The notes under the pieces were generated by a model. The model was given only the letters and a program-made list of their open reading frames with translations, was not told where the DNA came from and ran no database searches. Below, one piece after another: positions 22,500 to 35,715 of a stretch of 64,000 nucleotides of DNA (position 1 is the stretch's first letter; every line of letters starts with the position of its first letter). The stretch is from Nematopogon swammerdamellus (taxonomy: Eukaryota > Arthropoda > Insecta > Lepidoptera > Adelidae), in contig OX336340.1 in the NCBI GenBank assembly GCA_946902875.1, positions 16,693,566 through 16,757,565 of the forward strand, read 5' to 3'. Made by a program: the position numbers and the translations under genes.

Positions 22500-24640
22500 A
22501 TAAGTAAATTAGGGCTTTACGTTTAAGAATTTGGAAATGTTACTACTTCATAATATTAATCATGATTTTTGTATTATTTTCCAAACCACCTCACTGTTTA
22601 CCAAATTTTCATTATGAAGTCTTGAAAATATTACAAATAACAAAAAAATACTATATTTCAACACACACGTTTTGATGTAACATATTTGTTTGCATAGCTA
22701 CTGTAATGAATAATACAATAAAAAGAGCTTGGGATTCAAAGCACTGGACAATGAAATAATAAAATAACTCTATGAACTAGAAGCATTTTAGGTTTCAAAG
22801 CACATTTTTTAAAGATGTTCATGCATTATTTTGTTTACTCGCCAACGAGGAATAGTATGCTCATCTGTCTGGTTAAACACACCTATGAGTGCCTTTGTTT
22901 CTAGCGGTGTTACTAGTTAAAGTTACATATAACAATTATTGAGAAAAGACCGCCAAATTAGGAATATTAGCTAAAATCCTTTGTACAAAATTTTTAATCA
23001 AATACCACTCGAAGTGTGTTAGCTCCGAGGGCGAAATTAAGGGTTCGACGAATTTCAACACTGACCAAGGATCGGTCAAGTTTAGGATCAAATTTGTTAC
23101 ACCCAAATAAGGATAAAAGGATTTACAGATTACAGTGAGTTTACCCGGAGCGGCGACAGTAATGGCACCGGTAATGATTCGACTGTCCATAGAGGTCGAT
23201 AATTTTCATGACAATTTCATCGATTTTAGATTAGACCTTGCGATGAAAGAAACAAAGTCGTTTGTCTTGTGACCTTGATTTAATTTTAGGTGGAGACGGA
23301 GCCGGCAGGTGGATGGCCCCAATGATAATGCGACTAGGGGTGGGGACTGGAGCCTTAATGTGTACACGTCAAACAATTTAAAAGGATAGAATCGCTTGAG
23401 TGCTTGCACACTAGGCGATAACGACACGGCAAAGTAAATGAAAACATACGAACAGCTTTCGCACTGGTCGGCGATGGTAATGTCATGCCGCCACGGCGTT
23501 CCATACATTTTTACCTTGTACTGGTCGTTGCCGTGCCGATGCCGTCTGGCTTAGTGGGCAAGCAGTCATGCTTTGCATAAAATGTATATTTTTGGCGCAT
23601 GACCAATTAGAACAATTTTTCGGTGACGAGTAGTACCTTCAGTACCTTGAATCCGAAATTAAACTACAAAAGCACACAATTTATCATCACACGACTCGTA
23701 ACACGCGTTTCGTTATTAATACGTGAGCCCACAATCGTGAAAGAGACAGACATACATAATATATTTGAAATTCGTCTTTGTAGCTTTTCAACAGCTCGAC
23801 AAGTTGATACTTGTTCTATTCTTTTTAATTCTCTGCTATATTATTACGTTATGTAGATGACCTCAGGCAGGACAGTTTCGTGACCTTAACTGGTGCCACG
23901 TGTAATTATTATGGGCACTGTAATGTATTGTGATCAGCGAATCGGCGGCGTTAGAATTTCTTTGATAATGGTGTGGAGCGTAAACATTAATCGATTGCAC
24001 TATTAGGGTTCCGTAAAAGGTCCGTGGTTTCGAGCTAGATTTAAAATATTTTAAATAATCCGTAATTTTTATTTGTATTTATTTCTATTTAATATAATTT
24101 CAGACAGGTTAGGTACCTATTTAACCATATAATTTCAGACAAGTTAAGTACCTATTTAACCATGTTCTTGTATTTAACTTTGCGATCTAGAATCTTTTTT
24201 TCACATTTTCCAAATAGAAAATAATTTGCATGGATCAAACAGCATGGTATTTGCTAGAGGGGAGCAAATAAGGCGTAAACTAATGGAGCAGACAGACAAC
24301 TAAACTAATAATTTCAGCACAAACTCACACACTCAAACACCATACCTTAGTCTTGTCAGTACTGTACTCAGGACCTTTCGTGTACAGAACTACATATTAA
24401 TTTACAGTGAAAAAAGTTTTAATATTAAAATCAAGTTCAATTATCTTCCTTTCTTCGTTTGCGTTTTAAAGTTCTGTGCACGAAAACAGTCGGATAGCTT
24501 AAGGGTAGCTACGTAAGGGTTATGTGAGGTATACCCGACAAACCTACTGAGGTTTATCGCCTTCTATTCAAATGTACGAAATTATATACTTTTTTATTAG
24601 ATACAAGACGATGCCAGAACACGGTTCGTGGTCGATACGG
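22500..24640. other. Stac intron, nothing recognised
   Basis: AT-rich intron DNA. Near 24100-24170 a short segment (GGTACCTATTTAACCAT) is tandemly repeated twice. No exon or RNA gene seen. Confidence 0.5.
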
Positions 24641-24643
24641 GTT

Positions 24644-25132
24644 GCATATTTCCAAAGTCTAGTATGCGAGTTGCTCTGATTGGTCGTTCTCAACTTTGGC
24701 GGGAAATATAAATTTCGGAGCGAACCTAGTGAATCCGATATTCGTTTGGTCGCATATATACTTTGGTGACTCAGCGGTAGGTGGACTCACGGTTCTACGT
24801 TGGTGCTAAAGTGGGACAACTTCTAAAGCGGTAATAGTTGAGTTACCATACTAGTATTCATCGTGATTTTATTTGGGATTGTCGATATACATATATTATA
24901 TGCACCAAGCAATTGTATCTTCGTTCGTGTCCCTTTTGCAAAAATTTGTTTTGTTTTACTTTTTTTTAAGCAATGTTAGGGCGTTAAAATTAGGTTATGG
25001 TTATTTTTTTTTATAACCACCTAAGAAACCTTTATTTTCGGAAATACTTCCAAAATTCGAAATTTATATTTCCCGCCAAAATTGAGAACGACCAATCAGA
25101 GTAGCTCGCATACTAGACTTTGGAAATATGCG
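24644..25132. mobile_element. TIR element with 8-bp target duplication
   Basis: About 70 bases at each end are inverted copies (GCATATTTCCAAAGTCTAGT; TGATTGGTCGTTCTCAA; GGCGGGAAATATAAATTTCG). TACGGGTT flanks both sides (24636-24643 and 25133-25140). The 8-bp duplication suggests hAT or a related superfamily. No coding capacity in 489 bp. Confidence 0.82.
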
Positions 25133-25139
25133 TACGGGT

Positions 25140-27660
25140 TATATATAACATCAATGGTGGTCGGTGTTAAACAATGACTGCAACATTTTCGTCTTTCAAA
25201 CTTTTTCAACATCGTAAAACAAATTTACAAGTAAATTGTTTTATTTGTAAGACCATTATTTTAGGTCAACTATATTATTTCATTTAAGTCTTAGTTTTTG
25301 TTACCTAGTTTATGTTGTATTTTCAGTAACTGTGTAAATATAACATGTAACTTAAGTGTTTAATAAATAAAGATAAGCAATGCAAAGAAAGAAAAAAAAA
25401 GTTCGCGATCCTCATAATTGGTATTTTACCACCTCATTTTGTGGTGGTAAAATTCTAATTTTTTATTCGGTTTTCCTAGGATTGTTTTTTAAATTTTGAA
25501 AACAATTATAAAGGTCAAAGTTGTTCATATGAACCCCAAAATCACCTCTTGAAATGTTGGTAAAGGCATTGCTTGAATAATATCATCGGAATATTTGTGG
25601 CATCTTACGAGGGCATGTTATGGTTTGATTTAATTTCTGTTAGATTTTTATGGTAGAGAAAGAGAGGCATTCGTTACACAGGTAAGGCGAAACCTCTTTA
25701 GTTTTACCGGTCTATACTAGTAGGGTACCTATAAGGGCCAGTTTTCAACCTCCACTCAGCGCTGGAACTTTACCTATGTGACAGATATTGCACGGGGAAT
25801 CTTTCACAGAGCGTTCCTTCATAGTGCTATGTAGAAGTTGAAATAGCAAGGCTATAAGGGGCGTGAGGGGGTAGGTAACTAAGGGTAGAGTCGGTCACAC
25901 GTATAGATTTACCTCATGGCCATTATCGTCGAGACGGCGTTGTACATTTGTATTTTTCTTAAGATAGAAAGCAAGAAGAAAGAAACACCAACATTGTACA
26001 GTCCGCTCTAAATGTGAAGATACGGCGCTGTAGAACCCTGTCACATTCGCCAGCTTGTGTCGTCGCAGCTCATGAGTGACAATGCACAGTGATCGGTAAT
26101 GGAGTGGAATATAATATTATATTATCAACTTATTAAGTTATTTACTGCACTGCTTGTTTCACCGATCACTGGACAAGTGAACACAGTACACGCGGTGACG
26201 CTCGCGTGTGACAAGGTTCTACAAATGTAACTTCACTTTTAAACGCTAACTGCACAGTTACTCATCCTGTCAACTATATACGTCAGAGGTTTACAATCAC
26301 ATAACTTTGGTATTTTTTCCTATAGAAACTGTATGAAAGGCCCTGTGATTCAATATAAGCTTGAACTTCGGAGAATTGTTACGTGGGCATAAAATGTAAA
26401 TACTCGTATATATTATACAGTTCACAGTATACATAGTCTGCTGTAGATTGTGATTACTTTGAACAACACAAAATAAAAGACGAGTCACAAGTTTAAAGTG
26501 TAGCGCCCAATCTAATTATGCTTTTATAGTTTACTAAGTAAGTAAAGTTAGTCGGTAAAAAAAAGGAGAATAAATTCTTTGTTATTGAATTTTATTAATT
26601 ATTTTCGTGTGCTCCTTGCTAACCTGAAATTTGACACGGTCGTAGCTAACCTTTCAACTTAGCGAATATGACCAAACAGATAATGCCTCATCCAATGATG
26701 TGTCTATATAAAGTATTAAAAAAAGAAAACGTTATAAATCTTTACAGTCGCGTCAATAGAACAAAGTTTGATTATAACAGAGTGTATGTTTTAAACTTAA
26801 TTCGAAGCAAATATATTTAATTAAACAGTGTGTGCTGGATAACACTCGCTAGGTCTCCGTAAGAATATAAAAGCATAACTCAGTAGGCCCCACCCACCCA
26901 CACGTCGCAACTTGTGTTTCAACCAGATGAACATTATTTCAGTTGGATGGGCAACATCTGAACGTCCCGCAGCTCTGTCTACCGTTCACTGAACATTTTC
27001 TACCCAAATACTCGTAGCACTGTGATTTTCCGAAGGCTGTCCTCAAACACAGCGGGGCTAAGTGTTTATTTTGCAAATGCAGTTTAAATAAGTGCAGCTC
27101 TTGTGCGCTCGCTAACGAATGCTTTGAGCCTTTGAAATGAAAATATGAACAGGTATCCAATTATACAACATTAACCTAAGTATAAACAGTCAATAGGCTT
27201 AAAGTAAGAAATATTAATAAGAAATATCAGTTTAAACTTTTGACCAATATTAGATTGTGAATGGTTTTCTCTTATAAATCAGAATTTAGAACACTTTCAT
27301 AGATGGGCGAAAAACTACGTTATCAGTGAAAGGCAAATTTAGCCGAATCAATTAATTTCTGAATGGTTTTTAATAAAATTATCAAATAATGATGACCTCC
27401 TGCAAATAATGAAATTTATGCTTAAGTAATACATATCGCGAGGTTGAATTAAATGAAAATACCAATTGATTTAATAATATCAAGTAAAATACGAATGGAA
27501 AGTTGGGAAATTTAGTTTTTCTTTTAAATTCAATCTTACTTCTGAAGTTCGTATAAAATATTAAAGCTTCAAAGTTTTTATGAGTTGCCTTTACTTTATT
27601 TTTACAATATTTTGACGAAGACTTTGTCATTAATTGGGGCTCCAGTAGGTGGCAGTGGAG
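25140..27660. other. Stac intron, nothing firmly recognised
   Basis: AT-rich intron DNA up to the LINE at 27.7 kb. A small inverted pair (TTACCACCTCATTTTGTGGTGGTAA) lies at about 25427-25451. No exon seen. Confidence 0.5.
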
Positions 27661-27667
27661 TACTAGC

Positions 27668-28534
27668 ATAGCAATCTCCTTTATTGTTTTCTGTATTCAT
27701 AAAAATCATTACCAAACTTTTGGCATCTCGCTACCACCTGTACGGCGATGACTTGCAGCTTTACTTACACGCGACTATGGATAACTTATCCCAAACAATT
27801 AATAGCATGAACCTTGACTTGGAAAGCGTGCACACATGGACAAAATCATTTGGCCTCAACGGCAACCCCATCAAATCGAAGGCAATGATTGTTGGTAGTG
27901 CAAGACAACTGACAAAACTTGACACTGACACCTTGTCTGCGGTTACATATAATGGAATTTTAATTCCGTTCTCTAAGACAGTAAAAACCTAGGCATCCTC
28001 ATGGAACAAACACTATCGTGGGTGCCTCAGGTTAATGAGGTCAGTCGGAATGTCTTCGCTGCTGCGCACTCCCTTAGACGCCTACAGAACTTTCTCCCAG
28101 TCTCCACCAAGATTGCTCTAGCACAATCTCTCTTACTCCCAATTCTTGACTATGCGATGTCTGCTAGCTTTGATTTGACTGAAATTCATCTTGACAAGCT
28201 TGAACGCTTGCAGAATCTATGCATCGGTTTCATATTTGGTCTGCGTAAGTACGACCATGTCTCCCAGTACCGAGCTCGCTTCGAATGGCTCCCGATTCGT
28301 CGCCGTAGAACTGTCATTCTTTTATATGGCGTATTAAACAATCCTGACGCTCCCGACTACCTTCGTTCTCGCTTCCTCCCCCTATCCTCTCACGGCCTTC
28401 TTCTCCGATCTAGTGATGATAACATCCTAGGGATTCCACGTCACGCTTCTGGTTTCTACACCGATTCATTTACTGTCCATTCTGCTCGTCTATGGAACTC
28501 GCTGCCGCACTACGTCCGTCACTCCCAAACTTGA
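27668..28534 (+). pseudogene. broken LINE reverse transcriptase ORF
   Basis: Two overlapping frames make up the protein. The first, to 27992, holds the catalytic-type motif YGDD (family norm YADD) and the thumb region to SKTVK. The second, from about 27990 to 28534, continues with LGILMEQTLSWV and the C-terminal domain. The break at about 27985 lies in a run of A and is best explained by loss of one base. The copy cannot encode a full reverse transcriptase because the 5' part is absent. Confidence 0.82.
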
Positions 28535-28945
28535 AATTCTTTTAAAAAGCATTGAAGAAATTCTACCTTAACTAATTTTCCATATTTGTATTTTTTATTA
28601 TTAACCTGTGGATTAGTATAGTATAGTATGTATTATTTGTATGTAGTGTCTGTATGTTTATGCTGTTTGTATTTTATGTATTGTAATAATAGGTATTGTA
28701 TGTTACATGTAGGTATATTCATCATAAAAATAAAACACATATTCCTCCTCCTTTCGTTTGGACTACAAATACTTCTTTCTATGTATTTTATTCCTCATCA
28801 CCCAAAGGTTGACTGGAAAAAATCACTTGCAGTGATAAGTCCGCCGTTGCGCACTTCAGTATTGGTTTGTTCTACTCGTCTACTGTTCTTCTTTCCATTG
28901 TGTGCAATAAAGAGTTTCTATTCTATTCTATTCTATTCTATTCAA
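27668..28945 (+). mobile_element. 5'-truncated non-LTR retrotransposon
   Basis: The element begins inside the reverse-transcriptase palm (SPLLFSVFI) and runs through the C-terminal domain to a 3' end with AATAAA and a (TTCTA)n tail at about 28914-28942. Truncation at the 5' end and a simple-repeat tail are the hallmarks of LINE retrotransposition. Motif style (YGDDLQLYLHA; LDYAMSASFDLTEIHLDKLE; RLWNSLPHYVR) points to the Jockey/CR1-like groups. The assignment to a clade is not certain. Confidence 0.88.
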
Positions 28946-28959
28946 TACGTATTCCGCTC

Positions 28960-29225
28960 ATGTCGGTGGGCTACCGAGACAGCATACATCCGAATAAGTC
29001 AGGGGCTGACAAGAGAATTGAATCTTAGTCACAACAGTTCGAGTAACCGTGTCCTACCTACACTGGCGGCCGTGGTCGGAGTGTGGGAAGACCACCCGCC
29101 AGGTGGGACGATGACATGCGGAAAGCAGTGGTTCCGTACACCTGAAGGCCTGGGGAGGACTGGGTGAAAATTGGAGAGGCTATGTCCAGCAGTGAACGCA
29201 TATACGCTGACTGACTGACTGATTG
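28960..29225 (+). mobile_element. second LINE 3'-end fragment with TGAC tail
   Basis: Degenerate coding remnants (GRPPARWDDDMRKAV-like in shifting frames, then a tail near ATGTCCAGCAGTGAACG) end in a (CTGA)n run at about 29207-29225. It follows directly after the LINE ending at 28945, so the two are separate insertions. Confidence 0.5.
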
Positions 29226-29319
29226 ACACATACTCAAGGATGACTGAGAGGCGGACAATAGAGAGATAAACTTGATGTTCTATATTTAAAATCACTAAAC
29301 TACGAGCATGTGAAGATAA

Positions 29320-32182
29320 CACGATTTCAGATTACGAAGACTCAAAGGTCAGAAGCTCCACAAAGCAGAGAACTGCGTTTACACTTCAATCGGCAGGTGA
29401 TGGTGTAGTTAGGTAGAGTTTAATTTCCTGCATGCAAGACTGCGAGAGCGATACATGCGGACGCAGAAGCACACTCATTAAGGAAGCAATCACACAAGAG
29501 AAAATGGAGTCAAGTATGCGAGATATTTCCAGAAGCTTGCGTCGAATTATCGAATTAATAATGCACTAGGGCCGATTTCAGGAGTGAATACAACAACACA
29601 AACTGCGAACGAGGAATAATTAATACTTTATATGTACATTTTACTTGGGACTTTAGTTACAAAAATATACGTTAAACTTATAAATATAAAATTGATGAAT
29701 TTATGGGTGGGTGAGACAGATTCATGATTGTTCTACCTAATATTGTTTTACGCATTTTATTTGAAATTATTTGAATGTTTTGTTTAAAATTGGGACTAAG
29801 AGAGAGAGAGGGGCAAAGGTGTGGGGGAGGGGAAGGGGGCGGGTCACGCCAAAGAAGTATAACTTCTAACCCGTGTACATAAGTACACTCACCTTTTTTT
29901 TTATTAAACTGATTTTTCTTCATTTCTTATTGTTAGTTAAGTTGATATGAAATGGTATTTCAAAATTATGTAAAAATAGCTGCACTTAAAGGCTTGTTTT
30001 AATCTACATTTCTCAAGGTTGCTTTCATCTACAATTCAGGAGTCTCATTCACAATTTCATTGACACCTTCTCAAATTTTTCACGTATGAATAAGGGCAAC
30101 CTACTTTTTCTTCCACGAATATTTTCCACAAATTGAAGCAATTAGGCTTCCTTCAGCTAGCTTTGCGTGACTTTTTCGACGTTGAGGTCGATCAAGCTTC
30201 TGTCGTGGTCCGAAGAACTGCCTTCGAATCAGCGATCTAATCGAAATGTCTACTTTATGAAGATTTATTGGTCTATTCTTCGCTATTAGTATTCACGCTA
30301 CGCAGTCGTGTCAGAACTTTCTCTTGAGTTAGTCTTAGGGTTCCATCAATATTGGAAACCTCGTTATTCCCCTTTCGTCGATCTGTTCTAGGTATACCTT
30401 AATAAATATTGAACTCGGTGAGTTGAAATGTCGATTTTATAACTATGAAATCTATGTCTCTATAATCTACTCGTATGTATATCTTTTATGAAATAAAAAT
30501 AAGGTTAAATTGATGGAACCCTTGCCCTAAGTACAATGTACTCTACTTCAAGTCGACTAATTCGTTTTTAGTGTTCTATGCCTCAAAAGAGGAAAAAAAC
30601 GGAACCCTTATAGGATCACTCTCATGTCTGTCTGTCTGTCCGTCTGTCACAGCTGATTTTCTCCGAATCTACTCCGAAAAGAAATTTGGTACATGTCCGA
30701 CTTTAAAACGCGATTTTCTAAACAGATGGGTCTCAGACTCGCTTCGAAACGAGTGGTAGTGGTACCTACATATTCTATGTATCTGTCGTTTGCGGTCGAC
30801 GCCATCCATGGTTACGTAATATTTGAACAATATGCTCGTAATTGAAATGTGACCGACGACGGATAGAGCCAATATTGACCGAATCGTTTGCCTACACGAA
30901 CATCTCCCGACAGACTATGAGCGCTGAGCGAGCAGGCGCACGAAGAAGAGAGTAGGCTAGTTAATTAAATTTCAGTCCCGTAGGAAATTAAAATATTTAC
31001 CTAACACAAGAAATAAAAAGACAATCATCATAATAATATATTGTTCATTTGAGACTTCAGGTGATTCAGGACCTAAAACTAAACAGCTTAAATTCAAAGT
31101 TTTTTTGGATTATTTTATTCGCTAGATCTGGAGTGTTTGAAATATTTCGAGAGAGAGGACGTATTATTAAAATATTCTGTGAAAATTCAAATTACTTTAA
31201 AAGGACAAGGATATTCAAAATATATGTACCTATGCGTCTTCTATGTACTCGTATTATATATATCACAGGACAGCGATCGGCCGACTTCTCTCGAAAATCG
31301 TGAGTGACGCGATTATAAACTCGATATAGATATTTTTGCGAGGAATTTTTACAAATGTAAATTCGAAGGTTTTTTAAACGCTTCAGGTAACAACTCGAGT
31401 ACATCCAATAATACGAGCCATGCAGACACCTTCACTAAGCTGTCGACGAGCCAATTCAGCAGATTTGTCAAGCAGACGGCATTGAGGGACTTCTAATCCT
31501 CCTGCGTTTCTACAGTAATTAGGTATGCTCCTATAGTGAAAATGCACTTGTACAACCTTTTCACCCTTACAAAATTTAGAATGTGAAATGGTTCTAGAGG
31601 TGAGTGCCCACCTCTATAGGTGACCTTCGAGAGAAAACTTAGGCAGGTTACACCTTGTCATTGAATTTTGAAATTGTTATTTTATTCATTTTCTCCGACT
31701 CTATCTCTTACAATAAAACATAATCGTACAACTCAAACAGCCGTTTGTTTGTACGTACGTTTGCTTTAAGCTTTGCTTATAACTCGATAGTGGCTTCATC
31801 AAATTTATGCGTAAAGCTACGAAAACTAATAAGTAGTTTTTAGAACATAATGTATGAAAGCTGTCAATACATTTTCCATGGAGTGTTTTGACATAATTTC
31901 GTACAAAGTTATGGATAACTTAAAGTGCACAGACCATATGCTGCCCTCTGTCTGAATAAATGTTCTCGACCCGAGAATGGAACCGATTCAGATGTTTGGA
32001 TCATCTTAGATATTTATGGTGGTTTATTAAATGAAATGATCGAATGATTTATGGAAAATGCAATAAACTACAGAAAATCATTATTCAATAACAATTCATT
32101 ACTCTTGATGATAGTGATCAGACCAGATAATGATGATACTGATGATGCTGGCTGATGACAACGTAAGTGTAGGACCACGTAC
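29320..32182. other. Stac intron, nothing firmly recognised
   Basis: AT-rich intron DNA between the LINE fragments and the 32.2-kb exon, with only the repeat fragment at 30.6 kb identified. Confidence 0.5.
30575..30660 (-). repeat. fragment of the GGGTTCCGTA element
   Basis: Plus-strand ACGGAACCCTTATAGGATCA followed by TGTCTGTCTGTCTGTCCG is the inverted 3' end of this repeat type. Confidence 0.5.
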
Positions 32183-32370
32183 TTGTCGTACGGAGGTGCG
32201 TGCTGGACCGGGGGTGTGCTGGGTGGTTTCAGGCTCCGGAAGGCTTTCAGCCATTTGTTCTTCATGCTGCCGGTGGAGGTGGAAGAGAGCTTGCGGTCCG
32301 CCCCCGCGCCGCCAGCACCCCCTGCGCCGCCCGCCCCGCCCGCATCCGCCTTCGCCGCGAACAACTCCTT
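32183..32370 (-). CDS. Stac: Stac exon, Gly/Ala repeat and KNKWLKAFRSLK
   Basis: An exon of 188 nt with acceptor tgatcgcag and donor GACAA|GTACGT; it enters in phase 0 and leaves in phase 2. It encodes KELFAAKADA, a run of GGA repeats, then SSTSTGSMKNKWLKAFRSLK and a Pro-rich end PPYDK, the last codon being completed by the next exon. The GSMKNKWLKAF block just before the C1 domain fits insect Stac as I know it. The GGA repeats are likely length-variable. The plus-strand open frames over the same bases are shadows of the GC-rich codons. Confidence 0.85.
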
Positions 32371-32504
32371 CTGCGATCAAACAACAGCCAAACCTAAAGC
32401 GCGTCACAGTCGTTGAATACAATATAAAATACATCTTATCTTAGAGCATATTTCACAATATCGCTCACCATAAATTCCTTTGATCACATACGACGGAGAT
32501 AATA

Positions 32505-32958
32505 TACAGGTTGTAAAAACGGCGAGTACATTAAATTTTGAAAATGATTATTGGGATCAAGAGTAACAAAAAAGTCGAACAACTTTTTTCTGAATTCCCT
32601 TTAAACAAAAAGTTACAGTTTTCATACAAACTAATTGATTATTTTAGTGTAAAAATGATCTAATGACAACAGGGCGGCGCGGTGAGGGGAAGAGCGGGTG
32701 AGACGTGAGCGCATCGGACGGAGGTGTTGGCGGTAGGGGCGGGGGTTAGCTTTGTGAGTGGAGGACTAGGGGTCGGCAGGCGGAGGGTGCGGAGCGGCAA
32801 CAACGCGTTAAATTACACTAGACGAAAACATACATTTCAAAAATTCATATCTCGAAAACTAAACACTTCAGAGAAACACTTTTTTTGCTTTTTTGTCTAG
32901 GAGAAACATGAGGATTGCGCTGGGGAAATTAATGTACTCGACATTTTAACACCCTGTA
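32505..32958. mobile_element. TA-flanked TIR element with CpG-rich core
   Basis: Ends TACAGGTTGTAAAAACGGCG and, inverted, TACAGGGTGTTAAAATGTCG continue to a shared CGAGTACATTAA. The middle (about 32670-32810) is strongly G-rich on the plus strand, unlike the AT-rich arms. A TA duplication is possible. The element at 42309-42756 has the same plan. Confidence 0.75.
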
Positions 32959-33650
32959 TATTTGATCTTACAGTATCTTAGATATCGAGCGATATCGAAA
33001 GCTGCCAAGCGATATGGAAATACACCGTAATATATGTGTGGCACCTAGGCACCTAGACGTCATGCGCTCACCGGAACCCTCTTTACTCATTCAGCGAGGA
33101 CAGAGGAAACAGGAGACAAACAAAGAGAGCACGATTAATTTCAATCAAATAGTTTTTATTTTTAATAGTAGTTTTTATACATACTAATATAATTTTATAT
33201 GTATAAACTACTTATATAAATAAAATTGTCTTTTGCTTAAATATATAGTCTTAACATATTTTTGACTAAGAAATATAAAATTGTTTATCAGAGAAAAATT
33301 ATAAAAAAGCAAACATTAATTCTTTACCGAATATAATGGAAATTGACGCAAAAATAGTGGTTAAGGATTTTTTTTATCAAGCGAAGTTAAAAAAATTGCT
33401 TTGTGTTCACTAGAGATGACCTTGTAGATTGTAAAACTATAACATTATCTATAGTTACCTTTAACTTTTCACAGGTCTGCATTAACCCTTGCGGTACTGA
33501 TTTGTTTTACCTGATTACCCGGCTGGTACCCTCTTTTGAAAACATATAGGTTTAATAAAATATAGTATCTTAGCTGTGTGTGATATATGGAGATACTATA
33601 ACATTTCATCTTAGGGCATGTACCGTGTGCGGCCGGTACTTCAAAAGAAT

Positions 33651-33950
33651 AGCCCCACTGCATCTCTCCTCGTGTGTGTCGTAAAAGGCGACTAAGGGAT
33701 ATGACTCCCTTCTTATATTACTAGGTGGTAGGGTTTAACCCGCTCGGGTTGGTACCACCGCACTGAATGAAAGGTCGGTCGAAACGGCTTTGTAAATAGT
33801 TTGTGTTTTCCGTCCAGTTCAGTGTAGCCGGCACGACCGAAGGGAAGCACTGATATATGGCACCTAGTTCACCAAGGTGTTATGGGCTGACATCACGGAT
33901 GCAGTTGTAGATAATGTAGCCAACAAGGTGTTAGTTTCCATAAAGAAAAA
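33651..33950 (+). mobile_element. SINE copy with a different head
   Basis: The family body (AGGTGGTAGGGTTTAACCCG to CAGTTGTAGATAATGTAGCC, A-rich end at about 33950) is preceded by TCGTAAAAGGCGACTAAGGG. I know this block from 3' regions of other lepidopteran repeats. The 5S-like head is absent. Confidence 0.7.
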
Positions 33951-34227
33951 ATCTAGGATAAAATATTATAGTATGATTAGTATGTATCTTAATCGTCTGT
34001 GACGCGCTTAAGTTCTGCATCGATTTTATTAGCGGCAACAATTCAATACTTTATTCAGTACTCACCTGCAATGATTTTACTGGAAGTAACAACGAATTAA
34101 AAAGTATAGGATGTGCACCAGATCGATGATGATTATAAATCAATGTGAATAATAAATATACCGAAATACTGACTATGTCTATCTCTGGAAGGTTTATGGA
34201 CTCGTATCCACTTAAGAGGGGCGTGAA

Positions 34228-34505
34228 TATACACGGTGTTGCAGTTGCCCCCGTAATATTTTGAACTGACATAGGGGGTTATTCTATATGTGAAACTAAA
34301 CAAGTTCTGTGAAGAAAATTTTTTTTTTGAAACAAAAAAAAACATTTTTTTCCATACAAAATTTAAATACCTATTCTCAAAATGTATGGAGAAAAAAAAT
34401 ATTTTTTTCTTCAAATAAAAAAGTCGTAGAACAAAAGTGGTTCTATTTCACGTACAGAATCACCTCCTTTCGGGTTTTACGGTTGGGGTTGTAACACCGT
34501 GTATA
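34228..34505. mobile_element. MITE with perfect 13-bp ends TATACACGGTGTT
   Basis: The first 13 bases (TATACACGGTGTT) and last 13 bases are exact inverses; similarity becomes patchy inward. The interior is A/T-run rich. TA target use is likely. Confidence 0.75.
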
Positions 34506-34998
34506 AGGTCTTTCAAAATTAGTTCATAGTACGCTAAGGGGGGGTTCTGTATCGGAAATAGATCACTTTTGAAGAACAAAGATTAAAAAAAAAAAAAAAA
34601 AATTATGTACTTAAAATGTAAAAAAAAAAATTCTTAATAGTTTCAGTTTCATGCCAGGAACAAAAAATTCTTCCATCACATACTAGATCTCTTTCTTTCA
34701 GAAATTGTGAAAAACCATAATTTTAGTTTTATTTAATATGGAATAGAAAGAATTTGATTTTTTTTACCAACTTACACGTGTTACATCATAATGGTAATGA
34801 AGACTTTTTTGTTATTGTTATGAAACTGAATCGATTAGGCTATAAAAATCAACCAACTATTTTTTAATTTAAATACATAAAAAAATATTTTACATAAAAA
34901 AAAGCCAATGGTCCAAAAAATGTTATATAGGTTTTACTACCTATATGATACAGAACCTCCCCTTAGCGTACTATGAACAAATTTTGAAAGCCCTTATA
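34502..34998. mobile_element. MITE with about 46-bp ends, abutting the previous one
   Basis: Left end TATAAGGTCTTTCAAAATTA and the inverse of the right end TATAAGGGCTTTCAAAATTT share GTTCATAGTACGCTAAGGGG and GTTCTGTATC. It overlaps the preceding MITE by TATA only. Confidence 0.78.
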
Positions 34999-35110
34999 TA
35001 GGCACAGGCCGACATTGCATTCGCAACGCTCGCATACGACCAAATGTCCATGGGCGTCGTTAGACACCATATGTGTGGCTCGTCGCCTAGTGACGCGCTT
35101 TCAATAAACT
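34999..35110 (+). repeat. interspersed repeat with GTCCATGGGCGTCGTTAGAC
   Basis: A block with CATTCGCAACGCTCGCA, GTCCATGGGCGTCGTTAGAC and a degenerate end. A related copy lies at 42930-43045. Confidence 0.5.
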
Positions 35111-35302
35111 TTGTCTTTATCAATACGCGTGTTACGTGCGGTACTAAGATTATGTTGGGGGAAAGTTATTACTTTGTTTGCAGTGTATGACACATAGTAG
35201 TACGATTGTGCATCGGACAGTAACGTTGTACGGTGTTTTGACCGATTTCACCATCTCTGATATGTCTTTGCCAACAGGTAGCTCTGTCGATTAAAGTGCC
35301 GT

Positions 35303-35715
35303 TTTTTGGGTTCCGTATCCGGTACGGGACCCTATTACCAACCCTACGCCGTCTGTCTGTCTGTCTGTCTGTCCGTCCGCCAGTCTGTCCGAGGGCTGTA
35401 TCTCTTGAACCGTAATAGGTAGCCCGTTGAAATTTTCACAGAATATGTGTTATTTATTATGGCCGATATAACAACAAATAATAAAAATAAGAAAAAGTAA
35501 AAAAATGACGGGGTTCCCATAGAAGAAACCAAAAAGTGTATGCGCGCGCGCCATCTACCGAATAGTGTATGAAGCATTTTAACTAATCATGACATATTAA
35601 TATTTAGGTTATTAATATGAAGCATTTCATAACACACCATAGATGGCGTGAGTGGCGCTGACCATTACATGGCGATACGGAACCCTCGGTGCGAGTTCAA
35701 CTCGCACTTGTTTCT
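35303..35715 (-). mobile_element. second copy of the GGGTTCCGTA element
   Basis: In reverse orientation: the minus strand reads CAAGTGCGAGTTGAACTCGC then GAGGGTTCCGTATCGCC, and ends after a (CAGA)n run (plus-strand TCTG at 35350-35375) with GGAACCC. Same family as 12615-12996. Confidence 0.65.
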
